From positions 1 to 30,805 of the forward strand of contig CAZCLK010000021.1 in NCBI GenBank assembly GCA_964499575.1: 30,805 nt of DNA, given 5' to 3'. The position numbers and the translations under genes are program-made. The first letter of the stretch is position 1; the number at the start of each line of letters is the position of its first letter. A model generated the notes under the pieces. It was not told where the DNA came from, searched no databases, and was given only the letters and a program-made list of their open reading frames with translations. This DNA is from JAAYCT01 sp964499575 (GTDB taxonomy: Bacteria; Bacillota; Clostridia; Saccharofermentanales; Saccharofermentanaceae). This document shows, piece after piece, positions 1 to 8,700 of this stretch.

Positions 1-1506
1 CGAACCGTCCTCTTTCCAGATGATCCCGCCGTGATACCAGCCGGTCAGATCCATCCCCTTCTCTTTCGGACGGTTCAATTCCTGCGTACCGAGGAAAATA
101 TTATTGTAGAACCGGTTGTCGCCGCACATGATGCGCACGACCCCGAGGACGGCGGTCTCGTGCGGGAAATGGTACGGTGTGAAGCGGTCCGGCACCGGAA
201 CGATGCTGATAAAACCGCCGAACAGATTGTGAACATATGCGCCGCCGTGCGACATATCCTTAATGGACTTCATCGACAGGAGAATATTGTTGTCGATCAG
301 ATACGGACCGTGGCTGACCTCAATGTAAATATCCTCGATGTCGTTATCGTACATCAGGTTACGCGTAATCCGCGTCCCCTGCGCCTGCCAGTCCATCCAG
401 AAGCCCCGGTCGCAATTGTGCACATGGTTATTGCGGATCACGACGTCGATCGCCGCGTGCAGTTTGATTCCGCCGATCTCCGCCCCGCCGAACATACGGC
501 GCGTATGGATCGCGAATATGTGGTTATCATAAATCTCGCTGAAGATCGCGCCGAGATGTCCGCAGATTCCCGTCTGCTCGCAGTCGCGGATCACGTTGTT
601 CCTTATGATATGCGACCCGATCGTCTCCTTACTCCACCCGATGTGAAGGGCTTTGAACACCGCGTCGCGCTGGTACTGTGTCCCGTGCTTGTCGCCGAAG
701 CGGGTCCATTCGTTCTGACCGGTCGAAAGTTCCTTCCCGAGGCTGATGCCCGAGTTTTTGGAATTGCTGATCTCGTTGTTTTCGATGATCCAGCCCTTGC
801 TCCAATGCGGGCCCAGAAGACCTTCCTGCATCGCCGTCGGCGGCGCCCAGTTGGTCGCGGCCATCGTCATCGTGAATCCGCGCACGGCAATGTAGTCGAT
901 ACCGGTCTTCTCCGGGAAGAAGCAATATTTTCGCGCGTTGACTTCAATGGTTTCCCGCGCCGGATCAAATGCGCCGAAATTGGCATAAATCGTCGTCACT
1001 TCCGGATCAACCTTTGCATACCAGACATGCACGGACCATTCCGGTTCACGCGCCGGAGTATACGGGACGGGATTTTGGACCTCAGTAACGGAACCGACCT
1101 CGAACATGGCCTTCCCGTTGATATAGACCTCGCCGACGTGGTCAATGCGTTTGGTTTGAAACCAGTCACCCCCGACTTCTTCGCTGAACGGATTATATCC
1201 CGCGAAAAGCCGGTTATCGATCACGGCCCTATATACGGAGCCTTCGATCCGCTCCCAGTTTGTGACCGGCTCGCCTCCGGAAATCACGACCTTTTCACCC
1301 GGGGCGGCCTCATAAACGATGCGCGAATCCGGGCTCGTGCCGCCTCTTCGGGGGTTAACGCGCTCGCGATAAATCCCCTCGCGGACGATCACGGTGTCGC
1401 CGGGCATCGCGCGATCCGCGGCAGCCTGAATGGTGAGCAACGGGCTATGGCTCGACCCGTCATTCGTGTCTTTTCCGGACTTGGCTACGTGAATTTGATT
1501 CCCCAT
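1..1506 (-). CDS. GH120 family beta-xylosidase, C-terminus beyond the window
   Basis: Predicted right-handed parallel beta-helix glycosidase that releases xylose from xylo-oligosaccharides. The visible 502 residues follow the order I remember for Thermoanaerobacterium XylC, the GH120 founder: an N-terminal HVAKSGKDTNDG strand, a GIDYIAVRGF segment, a WSKGWIIENN segment, then GIKLHAAIDV. The putative nucleophile Asp372 lies in FWMDWQAQGTR and the putative acid/base Glu396 in IEVSHGPYL, matching the family pair Asp382/Glu405. The ATG at 1506 is chosen because GGAGGT sits four bases upstream (1511-1516); an in-frame ATG at 1524 has no such site. XylC is near 640 residues, so about 135 are missing here. 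There is no signal peptide, which suggests cytoplasmic action on imported oligomers. A GntR regulator and a GH43 lipoprotein lie nearby on the same strand. Confidence 0.9.
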   Translation of the reverse strand, partial: MGNQIHVAKSGKDTNDGSSHSPLLTIQAAADRAMPGDTVIVREGIYRERVNPRRGGTSPDSRIVYEAAPGEKVVISGGEPVTNWERIEGSVYRAVIDNRLFAGYNPFSEEVGGDWFQTKRIDHVGEVYINGKAMFEVGSVTEVQNPVPYTPAREPEWSVHVWYAKVDPEVTTIYANFGAFDPARETIEVNARKYCFFPEKTGIDYIAVRGFTMTMAATNWAPPTAMQEGLLGPHWSKGWIIENNEISNSKNSGISLGKELSTGQNEWTRFGDKHGTQYQRDAVFKALHIGWSKETIGSHIIRNNVIRDCEQTGICGHLGAIFSEIYDNHIFAIHTRRMFGGAEIGGIKLHAAIDVVIRNNHVHNCDRGFWMDWQAQGTRITRNLMYDNDIEDIYIEVSHGPYLIDNNILLSMKSIKDMSHGGAYVHNLFGGFISIVPVPDRFTPYHFPHETAVLGVVRIMCGDNRFYNNIFLGTQELNRPKEKGMDLTGWYHGGIIWKEDGS

Positions 1507-1586
1507 ATTGACCTCCGCTGGCATAAAAGGACGGTTGATCATCGGACTTCGTCGAAAGGAACGTCCGACGTCCATACATTTATCAT

Positions 1587-1615
1587 AGCATAATTCGAAA
1601 CGCTTTTTAGGGCAA
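1587..1615 (-). promoter_or_regulatory. weak candidate promoter for the GH120 gene
   Basis: On the minus strand TTGCCC (1610-1615) and TATGCT (1587-1592) are 17 bp apart. Each matches four of six consensus bases. An overlapping TATGAT at 1582-1587 is a better -10 but has no spaced -35. The 278-bp gap to the divergent gene otherwise shows only short spurious reading frames. Confidence 0.3.
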
Positions 1616-1710
1616 AATGGCGGCACGAAAATGACATATACGAAGTCTCCCGTCGGCCGTCCGATCCGATGAATCGCACATCCGCGCTACGGACATTCCG
1701 TGCCGAGAGA

Positions 1711-1740
1711 TGTACAGGATCAGCAATCATTTGGTATAAT
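1711..1740 (+). promoter_or_regulatory. extended -10 promoter for the membrane protein gene
   Basis: TATAAT at 1735-1740 is preceded by TGG, giving an extended -10. TGTACA at 1711-1716 lies 18 bp upstream and matches four of six -35 bases. The gene start at 1785 follows a GGAGG ribosome site. Confidence 0.55.
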
Positions 1741-1784
1741 CCCTATTCGGACATTTTATATCCATTTCGCCGGAGGGAAACAGC

Positions 1785-2081
1785 ATGGTCAGAAACACTT
1801 TCAAATCAAGCATCTGGAAAAATATCTTCGCAGTGCTTCCCATTTGCCTCGTTTTTGAACTGGCTTTGGTCGGGATGCTCGTTTCTCCGCTCCCCGAGTC
1901 GACCCGGACCGCGCTGGTTACGGCGGCGTTGATATTGCCGTTGCTCATGATTCCGGTCGTTCTTTTTTTCATATTAAGATCCAAGTTACCGACGAAGAGA
2001 TCCGCTTTTCGAGGTTTGGGATCCCATACCACAAGATCCCGATCGAAAACAACTCCTTTTCGGGCTACGTTCAGCGAATAA
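1785..2081 (+). CDS. N-terminal part of a frameshifted membrane protein
   Basis: The first 62 or so residues hold two hydrophobic helices (around residues 12-33 and 44-63), the usual start of small Bacillota membrane proteins with a PH-like cytoplasmic part. The gene has a good ribosome site, GGAGGGAAACAGC before the ATG. After the run of seven T at 1963-1969 the frame goes into an Arg/Thr/Ser-rich tail with no family look and stops at 2081. The -1 frame from the same point reads on sensibly into the following segment (DEEIRFSRFGIPYHKIP, and so on). So this and the next entry are very probably one gene of about 362 residues. The family is not firmly recognised; a YcxB/PH-like protein is a guess. 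Confidence 0.6.
   Translation: MVRNTFKSSIWKNIFAVLPICLVFELALVGMLVSPLPESTRTALVTAALILPLLMIPVVLFFILRSKLPTKRSAFRGLGSHTTRSRSKTTPFRATFSE
1963..1970 (+). other. T-run frameshift site (T-TTT-TTC)
   Basis: Seven T followed by C. Adding one T here, or slipping back one base on the heptamer T TTT TTC (1964-1970), joins the two coding segments. No hairpin was searched for quantitatively downstream. Confidence 0.6.
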
Positions 2082-2089
2082 ATTACCAG

Positions 2090-2872
2090 ATGGTTATCCC
2101 GGTCAACTACCGCTATCTGCAGGCGATATATGCGGACGGTCGCGTAAAAAACTACCAGTGCTTCGGCTTTTCGAAAAAAACGTACGAGCGCCTGATCGCC
2201 GAAGTGCATAATCTGGGGGCGGCCAAGCGGAATGCGTTCACCGCTGATTCCGCTGATTCGCTTCAGAGCACCGGAGATCCGCGCGCGGTCCCGGAAACAT
2301 CAAACGGCGAACTGCCGTTCGGCGGAGTTCAGTTGGTTTTTCCGAAGACCATGTTCGTAAAACTGCTTTTCAAGAATTTTATCATCTCCGCGGTATTGTC
2401 GGCCTTCCTCATCATTATGTTCGCCGCCGGCTTAGCCTTCAGTTTTTTGAAAAATGTAGAGATGTCCGAAAAACTCCTGTACGCACTCTCGGCGCCCGCC
2501 GGTATCCTTTTGGCCGTCATTGCCGTCATCATCTTCCTGATGTGGCTTTTCTACCGGAAAAGAATCCGTAAGGTTCCCGAGACCATCCGCATCAGCGACA
2601 CTTCGATCCGTATTGACGACCGGACCTTATCGCTCGGAGATATCCGCCAGATCAAAATGACCCCGGAAAGGTACCTGGTCTACAACAATTACAATCAGCG
2701 GAACTATCGGAAGCTTCGCATCGAGACGAACGGACAGACGTATGAATACATACTCGGACACGTCGCCGCATTAAAAAATTGCTACTATTATCCGGAGTAC
2801 GGCGTGCTTCAGCGTTCCGTCGACGCAATGCTTAAAAGGGTCGGAAAGCCATTGATCATGATCATGCTCTGA
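2090..2872 (+). CDS. C-terminal part of the frameshifted two-module membrane protein
   Basis: This segment continues the previous gene in the -1 frame. The open frame runs upstream of the ATG at 2090 to at least 1970, and that ATG has no ribosome site, so it is unlikely to be a true start. It contains a soluble beta-rich segment (IPVNYRYLQAIYADGR), a variable linker rich in Ser/Asp/Ala, and two more membrane helices (roughly FIISAVLSAFLIIMFAAGL and APAGILLAVIAVIIFLMWLF). A second soluble segment then carries IRISDTSIRIDDRTLSLGDI. The joined protein is thus an internal duplication, [two helices + PH-like domain] twice. No enzyme motif is visible and no function is proposed. Confidence 0.65.
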   Translation: MVIPVNYRYLQAIYADGRVKNYQCFGFSKKTYERLIAEVHNLGAAKRNAFTADSADSLQSTGDPRAVPETSNGELPFGGVQLVFPKTMFVKLLFKNFIISAVLSAFLIIMFAAGLAFSFLKNVEMSEKLLYALSAPAGILLAVIAVIIFLMWLFYRKRIRKVPETIRISDTSIRIDDRTLSLGDIRQIKMTPERYLVYNNYNQRNYRKLRIETNGQTYEYILGHVAALKNCYYYPEYGVLQRSVDAMLKRVGKPLIMIML

Positions 2873-2896
2873 GGAATGAATGTTTAAGATGAAAAA

Positions 2897-2911
2897 GGGG
2901 CTGTCTCAAAA
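2897..2911. repeat. left terminal inverted repeat of copy A
   Basis: GGGGCTGTCTCAAAA. Its inner 14 bases are the exact reverse complement of 3402-3415. The sequence looks like the ends of DDE-type insertion sequences of Gram-positive bacteria; the family is not assigned. Confidence 0.85.
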
Positions 2912-3030
2912 CGAAGGATAACCAAGCGGCGGTCATAAGGCGAACATTCCGATGTGCGTATGAGCTTTTTGAGGCCAACGCTTAGCGGCAGTCGAATGCA
3001 TGCGATAGTGTGAATGCGGGCTGAATTTTC

Positions 3031-3275
3031 GAGCCGCCGGCGAAAGGGCTTCCGGGGAAAACATCCTACTAAAGGCTCTTCGCCGGCCGGTTTAGTAGCA
3101 CTTTTCGCGCCGGCGGAAGGAGCTTCCGGCGAAAACATCCTACTAAAAGCTCTTCGCCGGCCGGTTTAGTAGCACTTTTCGCGCCGGCGGAAGGAGCGCT
3201 CGGCGAAAACATCCTACTAAAAATTCTTCGCCGGCCGGTTTAGTAGCACTTTTCGCGCCGGCGGAAGGGGCGCTC
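3031..3275. repeat. tandem array of 74-bp double-hairpin units
   Basis: Units begin at 3062, 3136 and 3210 (exact 74-bp steps), after a partial unit from 3031. Each unit holds two inverted repeats: CTACTAAA with TTTAGTAG around a CCGGCCGG core (3066-3098 in unit 1), and TTTTCGC with GCGAAAA enclosing CGGAAG-GAG-CTTCCG (3102-3135). The period is not a multiple of three, so any reading frame rotates from unit to unit, which argues against coding. Confidence 0.9.
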
Positions 3276-3401
3276 CCCAATATGGAGCAATCCGGATGGA
3301 TCTCCCCAATGCCGCCGGGCAGAATTGTATTCTTTTCGCATTTCCGACAGCCCTTCTGTTTGGACATAAATAAGCTGCCTCTTTTTACTTTGTTACAAAT
3401 C

Positions 3402-3415
3402 TTTTGAGACAGCCC
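3402..3415. repeat. right terminal inverted repeat of copy A
   Basis: TTTTGAGACAGCCC, perfect reverse complement of 2898-2911. A related inner CGACAGCCC occurs at about 3343-3351. Confidence 0.85.
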
Positions 3416-3458
3416 GTTTTGATATGGATGATTCAACGCCCGGGATTTCCAGCACCCT

Positions 3459-4133
3459 CTACTTGAAAAAACTCGGATATTCGCTCCGAATCGCCTGCTC
3501 GTCGATCTTATAACGGGACAGGTGCTTGGCAATTACGGCTTTCGCGTCGACCGCGTTTCGATCCCGCAGGGCTTGAAGCAGTGCCGCGTGGTCCCCGACG
3601 ATCTTAATGTCACGGATCGCTGAAAGACTCATGGTGCGCACGCGGTCGAAGTGGGCTGTCATGCTGTCCATCAGATGGTAGGTCTGCATTTTATTGGCGA
3701 GGCGAAACATCTCTTTATGAAACTCGTTATCCAGTTGAAGGAGTTTGTCGAGGCCTTCGTTTTCGAGATAAAACTGCTGAAGTTTCAGGTTGTGCTCGAG
3801 GTTTGTAAGATCCATCGGCACTTCGCTCTCACAAATGATCTCCACCACCGCGCTCTCGAGAACACTTCTCAAAAACCGGCTCTCCTCCACAAAATTATAA
3901 TCGATCAGGGATATGCGACTGCCGCGTTGAGGCAGAACGTCGACAATCTGGGTCTTGCTTAAGTCGATCAACGCCTCCCGTACCGGGGTACGGGAAAGGC
4001 CCAGCTCCGAGGAAAGTTCGTTCTCGCTGACCATACTGCCGGGCGCCAATTCCAATGAAACAATATTTTCTTTGAGGATCCTCAGCGCATACTCCCGCGC
4101 CGTTTCTTTCGGAAGTCTCTCCGTTACGTGCAT
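3459..4133 (-). CDS. GntR family (FadR/FCD subfamily) transcriptional regulator
   Basis: A 224-residue regulator. An N-terminal winged helix (residues about 10-75, with ELSSELGLSRTPVREAL as the recognition region) is followed by an all-helical FCD ligand domain. The FCD metal-site residues Asp135, His139, His182 and His204 are all present (DNEFH, DHAALLQAL, AKHL), so a metal-assisted carboxylate or sugar-acid ligand is plausible. The ATG at 4133 is preferred because GGAGGT lies four bases upstream; a further upstream ATG at 4169 has no site. It sits between GH43 and GH120 genes on the same strand, so control of xylan or arabinoxylan use is inferred. The 3' end is 43 bp from the mobile element. 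Confidence 0.92.
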   Translation of the reverse strand: MHVTERLPKETAREYALRILKENIVSLELAPGSMVSENELSSELGLSRTPVREALIDLSKTQIVDVLPQRGSRISLIDYNFVEESRFLRSVLESAVVEIICESEVPMDLTNLEHNLKLQQFYLENEGLDKLLQLDNEFHKEMFRLANKMQTYHLMDSMTAHFDRVRTMSLSAIRDIKIVGDHAALLQALRDRNAVDAKAVIAKHLSRYKIDEQAIRSEYPSFFK

Positions 4134-4157
4134 ACGCACCTCCGCATTTTTTCTACC

Positions 4158-4186
4158 AGTATAGTACACTCGTTGCGCATATACAA
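4158..4186 (-). promoter_or_regulatory. candidate promoter of the GntR gene
   Basis: TTGTAT (4181-4186) and TATACT (4158-4163) lie 17 bp apart on the minus strand, with the -10 about 25 bp from the start codon. The -35 is weak (three of six), which fits a regulated promoter. Confidence 0.5.
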
Positions 4187-4191
4187 TGAAC

Positions 4192-4201
4192 TAGTATACC
4201 A
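4192..4201. promoter_or_regulatory. candidate GntR/FadR-type operator
   Basis: TAGTATACCA (TGGTATACTA on the other strand) fits the T-N-GT...AC-N-A shape of FadR-family operators and lies just upstream of the -35. A related CTATACTG overlaps the -10 (minus strand, 4157-4164), and the same octamer recurs near the GH43 start (5583-5590). Autoregulation is inferred. Confidence 0.4.
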
Positions 4202-4248
4202 GAAAACAAGATATTTTTCTGAAATAAACGTTTTGCGCCGAAGCAGGA

Positions 4249-4304
4249 CGAAATAACCGGCATCAAGTCCCGGGACAGGGCACCGATTGCCGGTTATCAC
4301 TTCG
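4249..4304. repeat. long inverted repeat downstream of the GH43 gene
   Basis: ATAACCGGCA (4253-4262) and TGCCGGTTAT (4288-4297) are perfect 10-base complements. They are extended by CGAA and TTCG outside, with TCCCGGGA inside the loop. There is no T-run, so a simple rho-independent terminator is not shown. It may stabilise or end the GH43 transcript, or be a protein site. Confidence 0.6.
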
Positions 4305-4323
4305 TTCCCCGATTAATCGGGAA
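4305..4323. repeat. palindrome after the GH43 gene
   Basis: CCCGATTAATCGGG (4308-4321) is a perfect palindrome flanked by TT and AA. It lies 34 bp beyond the GH43 stop codon and next to the larger inverted repeat. Confidence 0.6.
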
Positions 4324-4357
4324 CTTTCAATGACGTTGTCAAACTTGCGGATGTTTG

Positions 4358-5566
4358 TTATTTCGGAAGTACAACTTCCGAAATGGTCCCGTCTTCGTTA
4401 AAGAAAATCGGTGCATATTTGATGTTGCGCTGGGAGTCGCGACCGGAAATAATGGCGTCGTGGTAAAAAATGTACCACTGCCCTTCATACTCCAGAATCG
4501 AGTGATGCGTCGTCCAGCCCTTCACCGGATCCATGATTTTACCACGGTAGGTGTAGGGGCCCATCGGGTTGTCCGAGGTCGCATACACCAGATAATGCGT
4601 CGTTCCCGTCGAATAGGACAGATAATAAACGCCGTTGTATTTGTGGATCCACGCGCCCTCGAAAAATCTCTTAACTTCCTCTGCCCCCGTAAGCGGTTCG
4701 CCGTTCTCGTCGAGAATCACGACTTCCTCGGGTGTGTTTTTAAAGGAGAGCATATCGTCGCTCATTACTGCGATCATCGGACCGAGCGCCGGATTCGTCC
4801 CGCCGGGAGCAGCGCCCCCCGCGTCATATTCGCCGGTCTGCCACCGTTCCAGTTGTCCGCCCCATATGCCGCCGAAAACCATGTACGATTGACCGTCATC
4901 GTCGGTAAACACGCACGGGTCCATACTGAAACTTCCCTCGATATAGTTCTCTTCCGGGGTGAACGGGCCCTCGGGCTTGTCCGAGGTCGCAACGCCGATG
5001 TGAAAAACTCCGTTGTAATCCTTCGCCGGGAAGTAAAAAAAGTAGGTTCCGTCTTTATACGCACAGTCCGGCGCCCAAAGTTGCTTCTCCGCCCAGGGAA
5101 TATCCTCGACACCGAACGCTATTCCGTGATCGACCGGATCAACATCGAATCCGTCCATGGAGAGGACATGGTAATCGATCATGCGGTAGCTTCCGCCGTC
5201 GTTATCCGACGGAAACACCTCGTCCTGGTCATGAGAGCCGTAGATGTATATCTTCCCGTCGAAAACATGTGCCGACGGATCTGCCGTGAAAATATTCGTA
5301 ACCAAAGCCTCATGAGGGACCACGCCCGGAAGATCCGGCACCTCGGTCGGTGTCGGCGTCGGCGCCTTCGTCGGCTTCGGGGTCGGAGTCGGAGCCTCCG
5401 TTTCGGGGACTTGGGTGTTTGTAACTGTTGTCTCGGTCCCACCCGGTCTTCCGGAGTCGCAAGCGACTGCTATCGAAAGGATCATTACGGAAACAAGCAT
5501 CAGGGCGGCAAGCCGATGTCCTCTTCTCACAAAATTCTTCTTCTCGTTGTTTTCGAAAACGGTCAT
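4358..5566 (-). CDS. GH43 family glycosidase, lipoprotein
   Basis: A 402-residue exported five-bladed beta-propeller glycosidase, probably beta-xylosidase or alpha-L-arabinofuranosidase. A signal peptide (residues 12-35) ends in SIAVAC with the lipidated Cys36. A Thr/Pro-rich spacer (about 46-78) follows, and the GH43 domain begins near residue 88. The three family carboxylates are visible: general base Asp96 in TADPSAHVF, pKa-tuning Asp216 in SMDPCVF, and proton donor Glu303 in FFEGAWIHKYNG. GAGGTG eight bases before the ATG supports the start. Placement outside the cell complements the cytoplasmic GH120 enzyme nearby. The exact substrate cannot be told from sequence alone. Confidence 0.92.
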   Translation of the reverse strand: MTVFENNEKKNFVRRGHRLAALMLVSVMILSIAVACDSGRPGGTETTVTNTQVPETEAPTPTPKPTKAPTPTPTEVPDLPGVVPHEALVTNIFTADPSAHVFDGKIYIYGSHDQDEVFPSDNDGGSYRMIDYHVLSMDGFDVDPVDHGIAFGVEDIPWAEKQLWAPDCAYKDGTYFFYFPAKDYNGVFHIGVATSDKPEGPFTPEENYIEGSFSMDPCVFTDDDGQSYMVFGGIWGGQLERWQTGEYDAGGAAPGGTNPALGPMIAVMSDDMLSFKNTPEEVVILDENGEPLTGAEEVKRFFEGAWIHKYNGVYYLSYSTGTTHYLVYATSDNPMGPYTYRGKIMDPVKGWTTHHSILEYEGQWYIFYHDAIISGRDSQRNIKYAPIFFNEDGTISEVVLPK

Positions 5567-5674
5567 CGTTTCACACCTCGCTCAGTATAGAAATCCTGAT
5601 GTTCAGATCTCTTGTTTCCGACTCATCGAGTCGCCGGATACACTCCGGTCCTTTAACGGAAAGAAACTTTCATG

Positions 5675-5702
5675 AGTATATCACGAAACAAGCCGATTTG
5701 AA
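5675..5702 (-). promoter_or_regulatory. candidate promoter of the GH43 gene
   Basis: TTCAAA (5697-5702) and TATACT (5675-5680) are 16 bp apart on the minus strand. The resulting leader of about 100 bases holds two small hairpins, CCGGA/TCCGG and CGACTC/GAGTCG. Confidence 0.45.
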
Positions 5703-5729
5703 CACGCGGGACTACCGGGAACCGGCCCG

Positions 5730-8700
5730 CTATTCCCCCAGAAGTTTCAGTCGATACGCGGGATCCGTCGGCGACTCGATGCGGATCGCAAAACTGTCCT
5801 TACTGCCGATGTCCGCGTCGGTCAGAAAATGAACATCCAACATGCCGTCGACACTATAGCCGGTCTTTAAAAAATTGATCTCGGAGAGGGCTTTGCTCCA
5901 ACCGTCCAACCAGCGTTTGAGATCCGTTTTCTGTACGTCTGTTCCCTCAAAATGGATCAAAAGGTCGATATCGCTGCCGGGTCCGGCCGTTCCGTTCTTC
6001 GTGCTTCCGATCATATAGACGGCTTTCACTCCGTAAAGCGACGCATCGAGAAGCGCGGCCATGCGTTCTGCCATATGGTAACGCCAACGCCACGCGCTAT
6101 CGTCGCGGATTTGCTCGTCATATCGGGGCTTTCTGCGCACCGGGCGACGTTCCGCGACCTCGGAAGATAACACCCCGACCGCCTCTTCCAGTTCGGCGTT
6201 CATCAAAATGCTCATCACCCGGCCGAATGTCGTTTCCGGGACGCTGATGACGCGGATGACATCCTCCAAATATTTGAATTCGGGAAGGATCACAGACAAA
6301 ATATTTTCGGACTTCGTGAAGAAGGCTTCATTGAAAATGTTTCCCTCATCGGGGTATAAAGGCAGATAGAAAATGCCGGCCTCAACCAGATCCTGAAAGA
6401 AGTGAGTGCCGAACGAAAGTTCCGGCATGTATCCGGTCCGGCTTCTGGCGACCTCAACAAGTATCGAGGTGTTGCAGATATCGGCATAGGTGACGCTCAC
6501 ACCGAGGCGAATGTCGCCGCGGCTTCCCCATCGACCGGGGCCGATCAGCGCGAATTGGCGTTTGGGGAGTTTGGCGTTCAGACGACCGACGGCTTTGCCG
6601 ATTGCCTTCAGGTCATCCAGATTCCCGATCCGGTTATATCCGTCCGGGTCGACGTATACGATATGCGAGATGTTTTCGATAACACCGTTTCCGATGTATT
6701 TATTGGCGGAGAACAGGATGTCCTTTTCGGGGATATCTCTCGGGATCGGTGCCGGAGCGTTCTCCTGCGTGAAACTCTGAGGGCGGCTCTGAAGCAGGTA
6801 AAGATTCTTGCCGTCCGAAGCAAATTCGATGTCGACAGCCATCCCCGTTTTTTCGCTCAATACCTGAAGAATCGTCGCAATCTGACGCACGGTTTCGGTT
6901 CCCGATATGATCCCCTCGAAAGTAACAACCGTATCGTCTCTGGAAAAATTGATGTCAAACCGGCTCCTGTTCACCAAATTATCCCGCTCGTAAAGCGACA
7001 CCATCTTCTCGACTTCCGGAATCTGTTCGCCGCATTCCCGGAGCACTTCCCTGATGTCGACTGTCTTGATTTCGTCGGTTTGGAGATCGATCAGATCGAT
7101 TTTTCGCGGTGCGTAGCGCCGGATCTCTTCCGGAACGATGTTGACGCGAATGCCCGGCTGGCCCGGCGACACAAGGATCGAAAAGTCATCGCTTAACCGG
7201 TCAACCGCCCGTGTTCCGAGCCCCGGGGTCATCCGGATCAGTCCGTCCTCTCTGCGAATTCGCGGAGACCAGCGGTACTCGTTATTGCTGAAAGCGACCC
7301 CTGCAAAAAGCGGAAAGAAGTATCGTCCGATGACGTTGCCGACAACCTCCTGAATCAGGATGCCCATCTCCTCATGAACGTCCAAAAGTCCGCGCTCCAT
7401 CCGGTATTGAATCGGATCCGGGCTGAACACCGATGCGTAGACCTCCAGAACCGCATCCTGCAAAGCCTCGAGTCGCTTCTGCTTGCTTCCGCGGTTACTG
7501 AGAAAAAGGCTCTTGTATTTGCCCGCGAACGTCGAGCCGCTGTGGTCCTCGAGTTTACTCGAGGAGCGGACAATGATCGGAACTTCGCCGATGTCGTCCA
7601 GAACGACCGAAAGGCTTTTCACAATCTCCGGCGGCATTACGGAGTTTTTGATCAACTGGAGGATGCCGGGATATTCGATCCGGGCTTCCTGGAGCTCCTT
7701 GTACTTTTGCTCGTTTAGTTCGTCGAGATTGTTGTACTGCAAAAACTCAGTAATCGTGTCGGTAACGACGTACCATGTCTTCGGCACGCGTACCGATTTG
7801 AGAATCGGATAATTTGCCGACTCCTTTTCGAGAATCTTCTGCGCCAGAAAAAGTCCGCTGCCCTTACCCCCAAGCGTTCCCTGGCTGTGAAGAGGAATAA
7901 TGATCCGATCGACAATATCGAAAAAATCCCGATGGCTGATGTATTGCTTTGCGACGCTAACAAACTCGGGGCCGCCCGAAAGGATAAGGTTGATCAGACT
8001 GACACTGATCCAGCGATCCTGCGGCGAATATCTCTGCTCCTCGTCCGGGACGATCTTGCGGTACCGCTTGATCTCTTCGATGATATTCCGGAGCGATGGC
8101 GGGACCGAGTTGATCGCCTTGATGAGCGAATACGCCCGCTCCTCCTGAATCCAGTTCTTGACATTGATCGTGATTTCTTCGCCGGAAAGATGCTTTTTCG
8201 CAAGGGCGAAGGTCTTATCGCAAATTGCAGGGATATCCTCGAAGGGTTCCTTCGTCGTCGGAAAATTGACGTACTCTCCCCGGTCGCCGGCAAACGGCTT
8301 CGACTCGCTCAATATCCCGGACGCTTCGGCGACGCCGTTCAGGAGTAAGTGATTGATCATTTTTCTGCATATGCGAAGAAGGACCTTATGGTCCGTGATG
8401 AGGAGGAAGTTAACGATAACCTCCCATTCGCTCTGTCCGCTCGAAAATTCCGACTGAGGGCGGCTCAGTTCCCACGCATCCATGACCGAACGCATTTGCC
8501 GATACACCGCTGTTTGCCCGACCCGTTCCGCGATGGTATGGATCAGTTTGCTTTCCTTCTCGAGGAAGTAGCCTTCCTTGGAAAGCGGCACGACCTGAAC
8601 ATAGACGACCTCAATGTTTCCGACCGCCTTATTGCCGACCCGAATATCGCAAAGCTCGCTGATCGGCGAGCTCACGAATCCCGGTGTTTGGTAGGACACC

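Larger units (their letters stand above)
2897..3415. mobile_element. MITE-like element with 74-bp tandem repeats (copy A)
   Basis: A 519-bp non-coding element bounded by inverted repeats GGGCTGTCTCAAAA (2898-2911) and TTTTGAGACAGCCC (3402-3415), 14 of 14 matching. It has a conserved left domain of about 130 bp, an array of about 3.3 units of 74 bp, and a unique right domain (about 3276-3401). The left domain and array recur at the right end of the window with near 88% identity by eye, so it is a dispersed family. No transposase is present, so it would need one in trans. No target-site duplication is evident. This fills the 586-bp gap between the membrane protein and the GntR gene. Confidence 0.8.

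Noticed and set aside
31..1593. A 520-codon open frame on the plus strand
   Set aside because: It is the antisense shadow of the GH120 gene, whose minus-strand translation carries family motifs and a ribosome site.
3031..3275. A CRISPR array
   Set aside because: The whole 74-bp unit repeats with no unique spacers.
2884..3532. Two minus-strand open frames of 84 and 129 codons through the repeat array
   Set aside because: The 74-bp period shifts frame at every unit, and the second frame runs into the GntR gene. They reflect GC-rich repeats lacking stop codons.
4355..5590. A 411-codon plus-strand open frame
   Set aside because: Antisense of the GH43 lipoprotein gene; its product is Arg/Val/His-rich with no motif.
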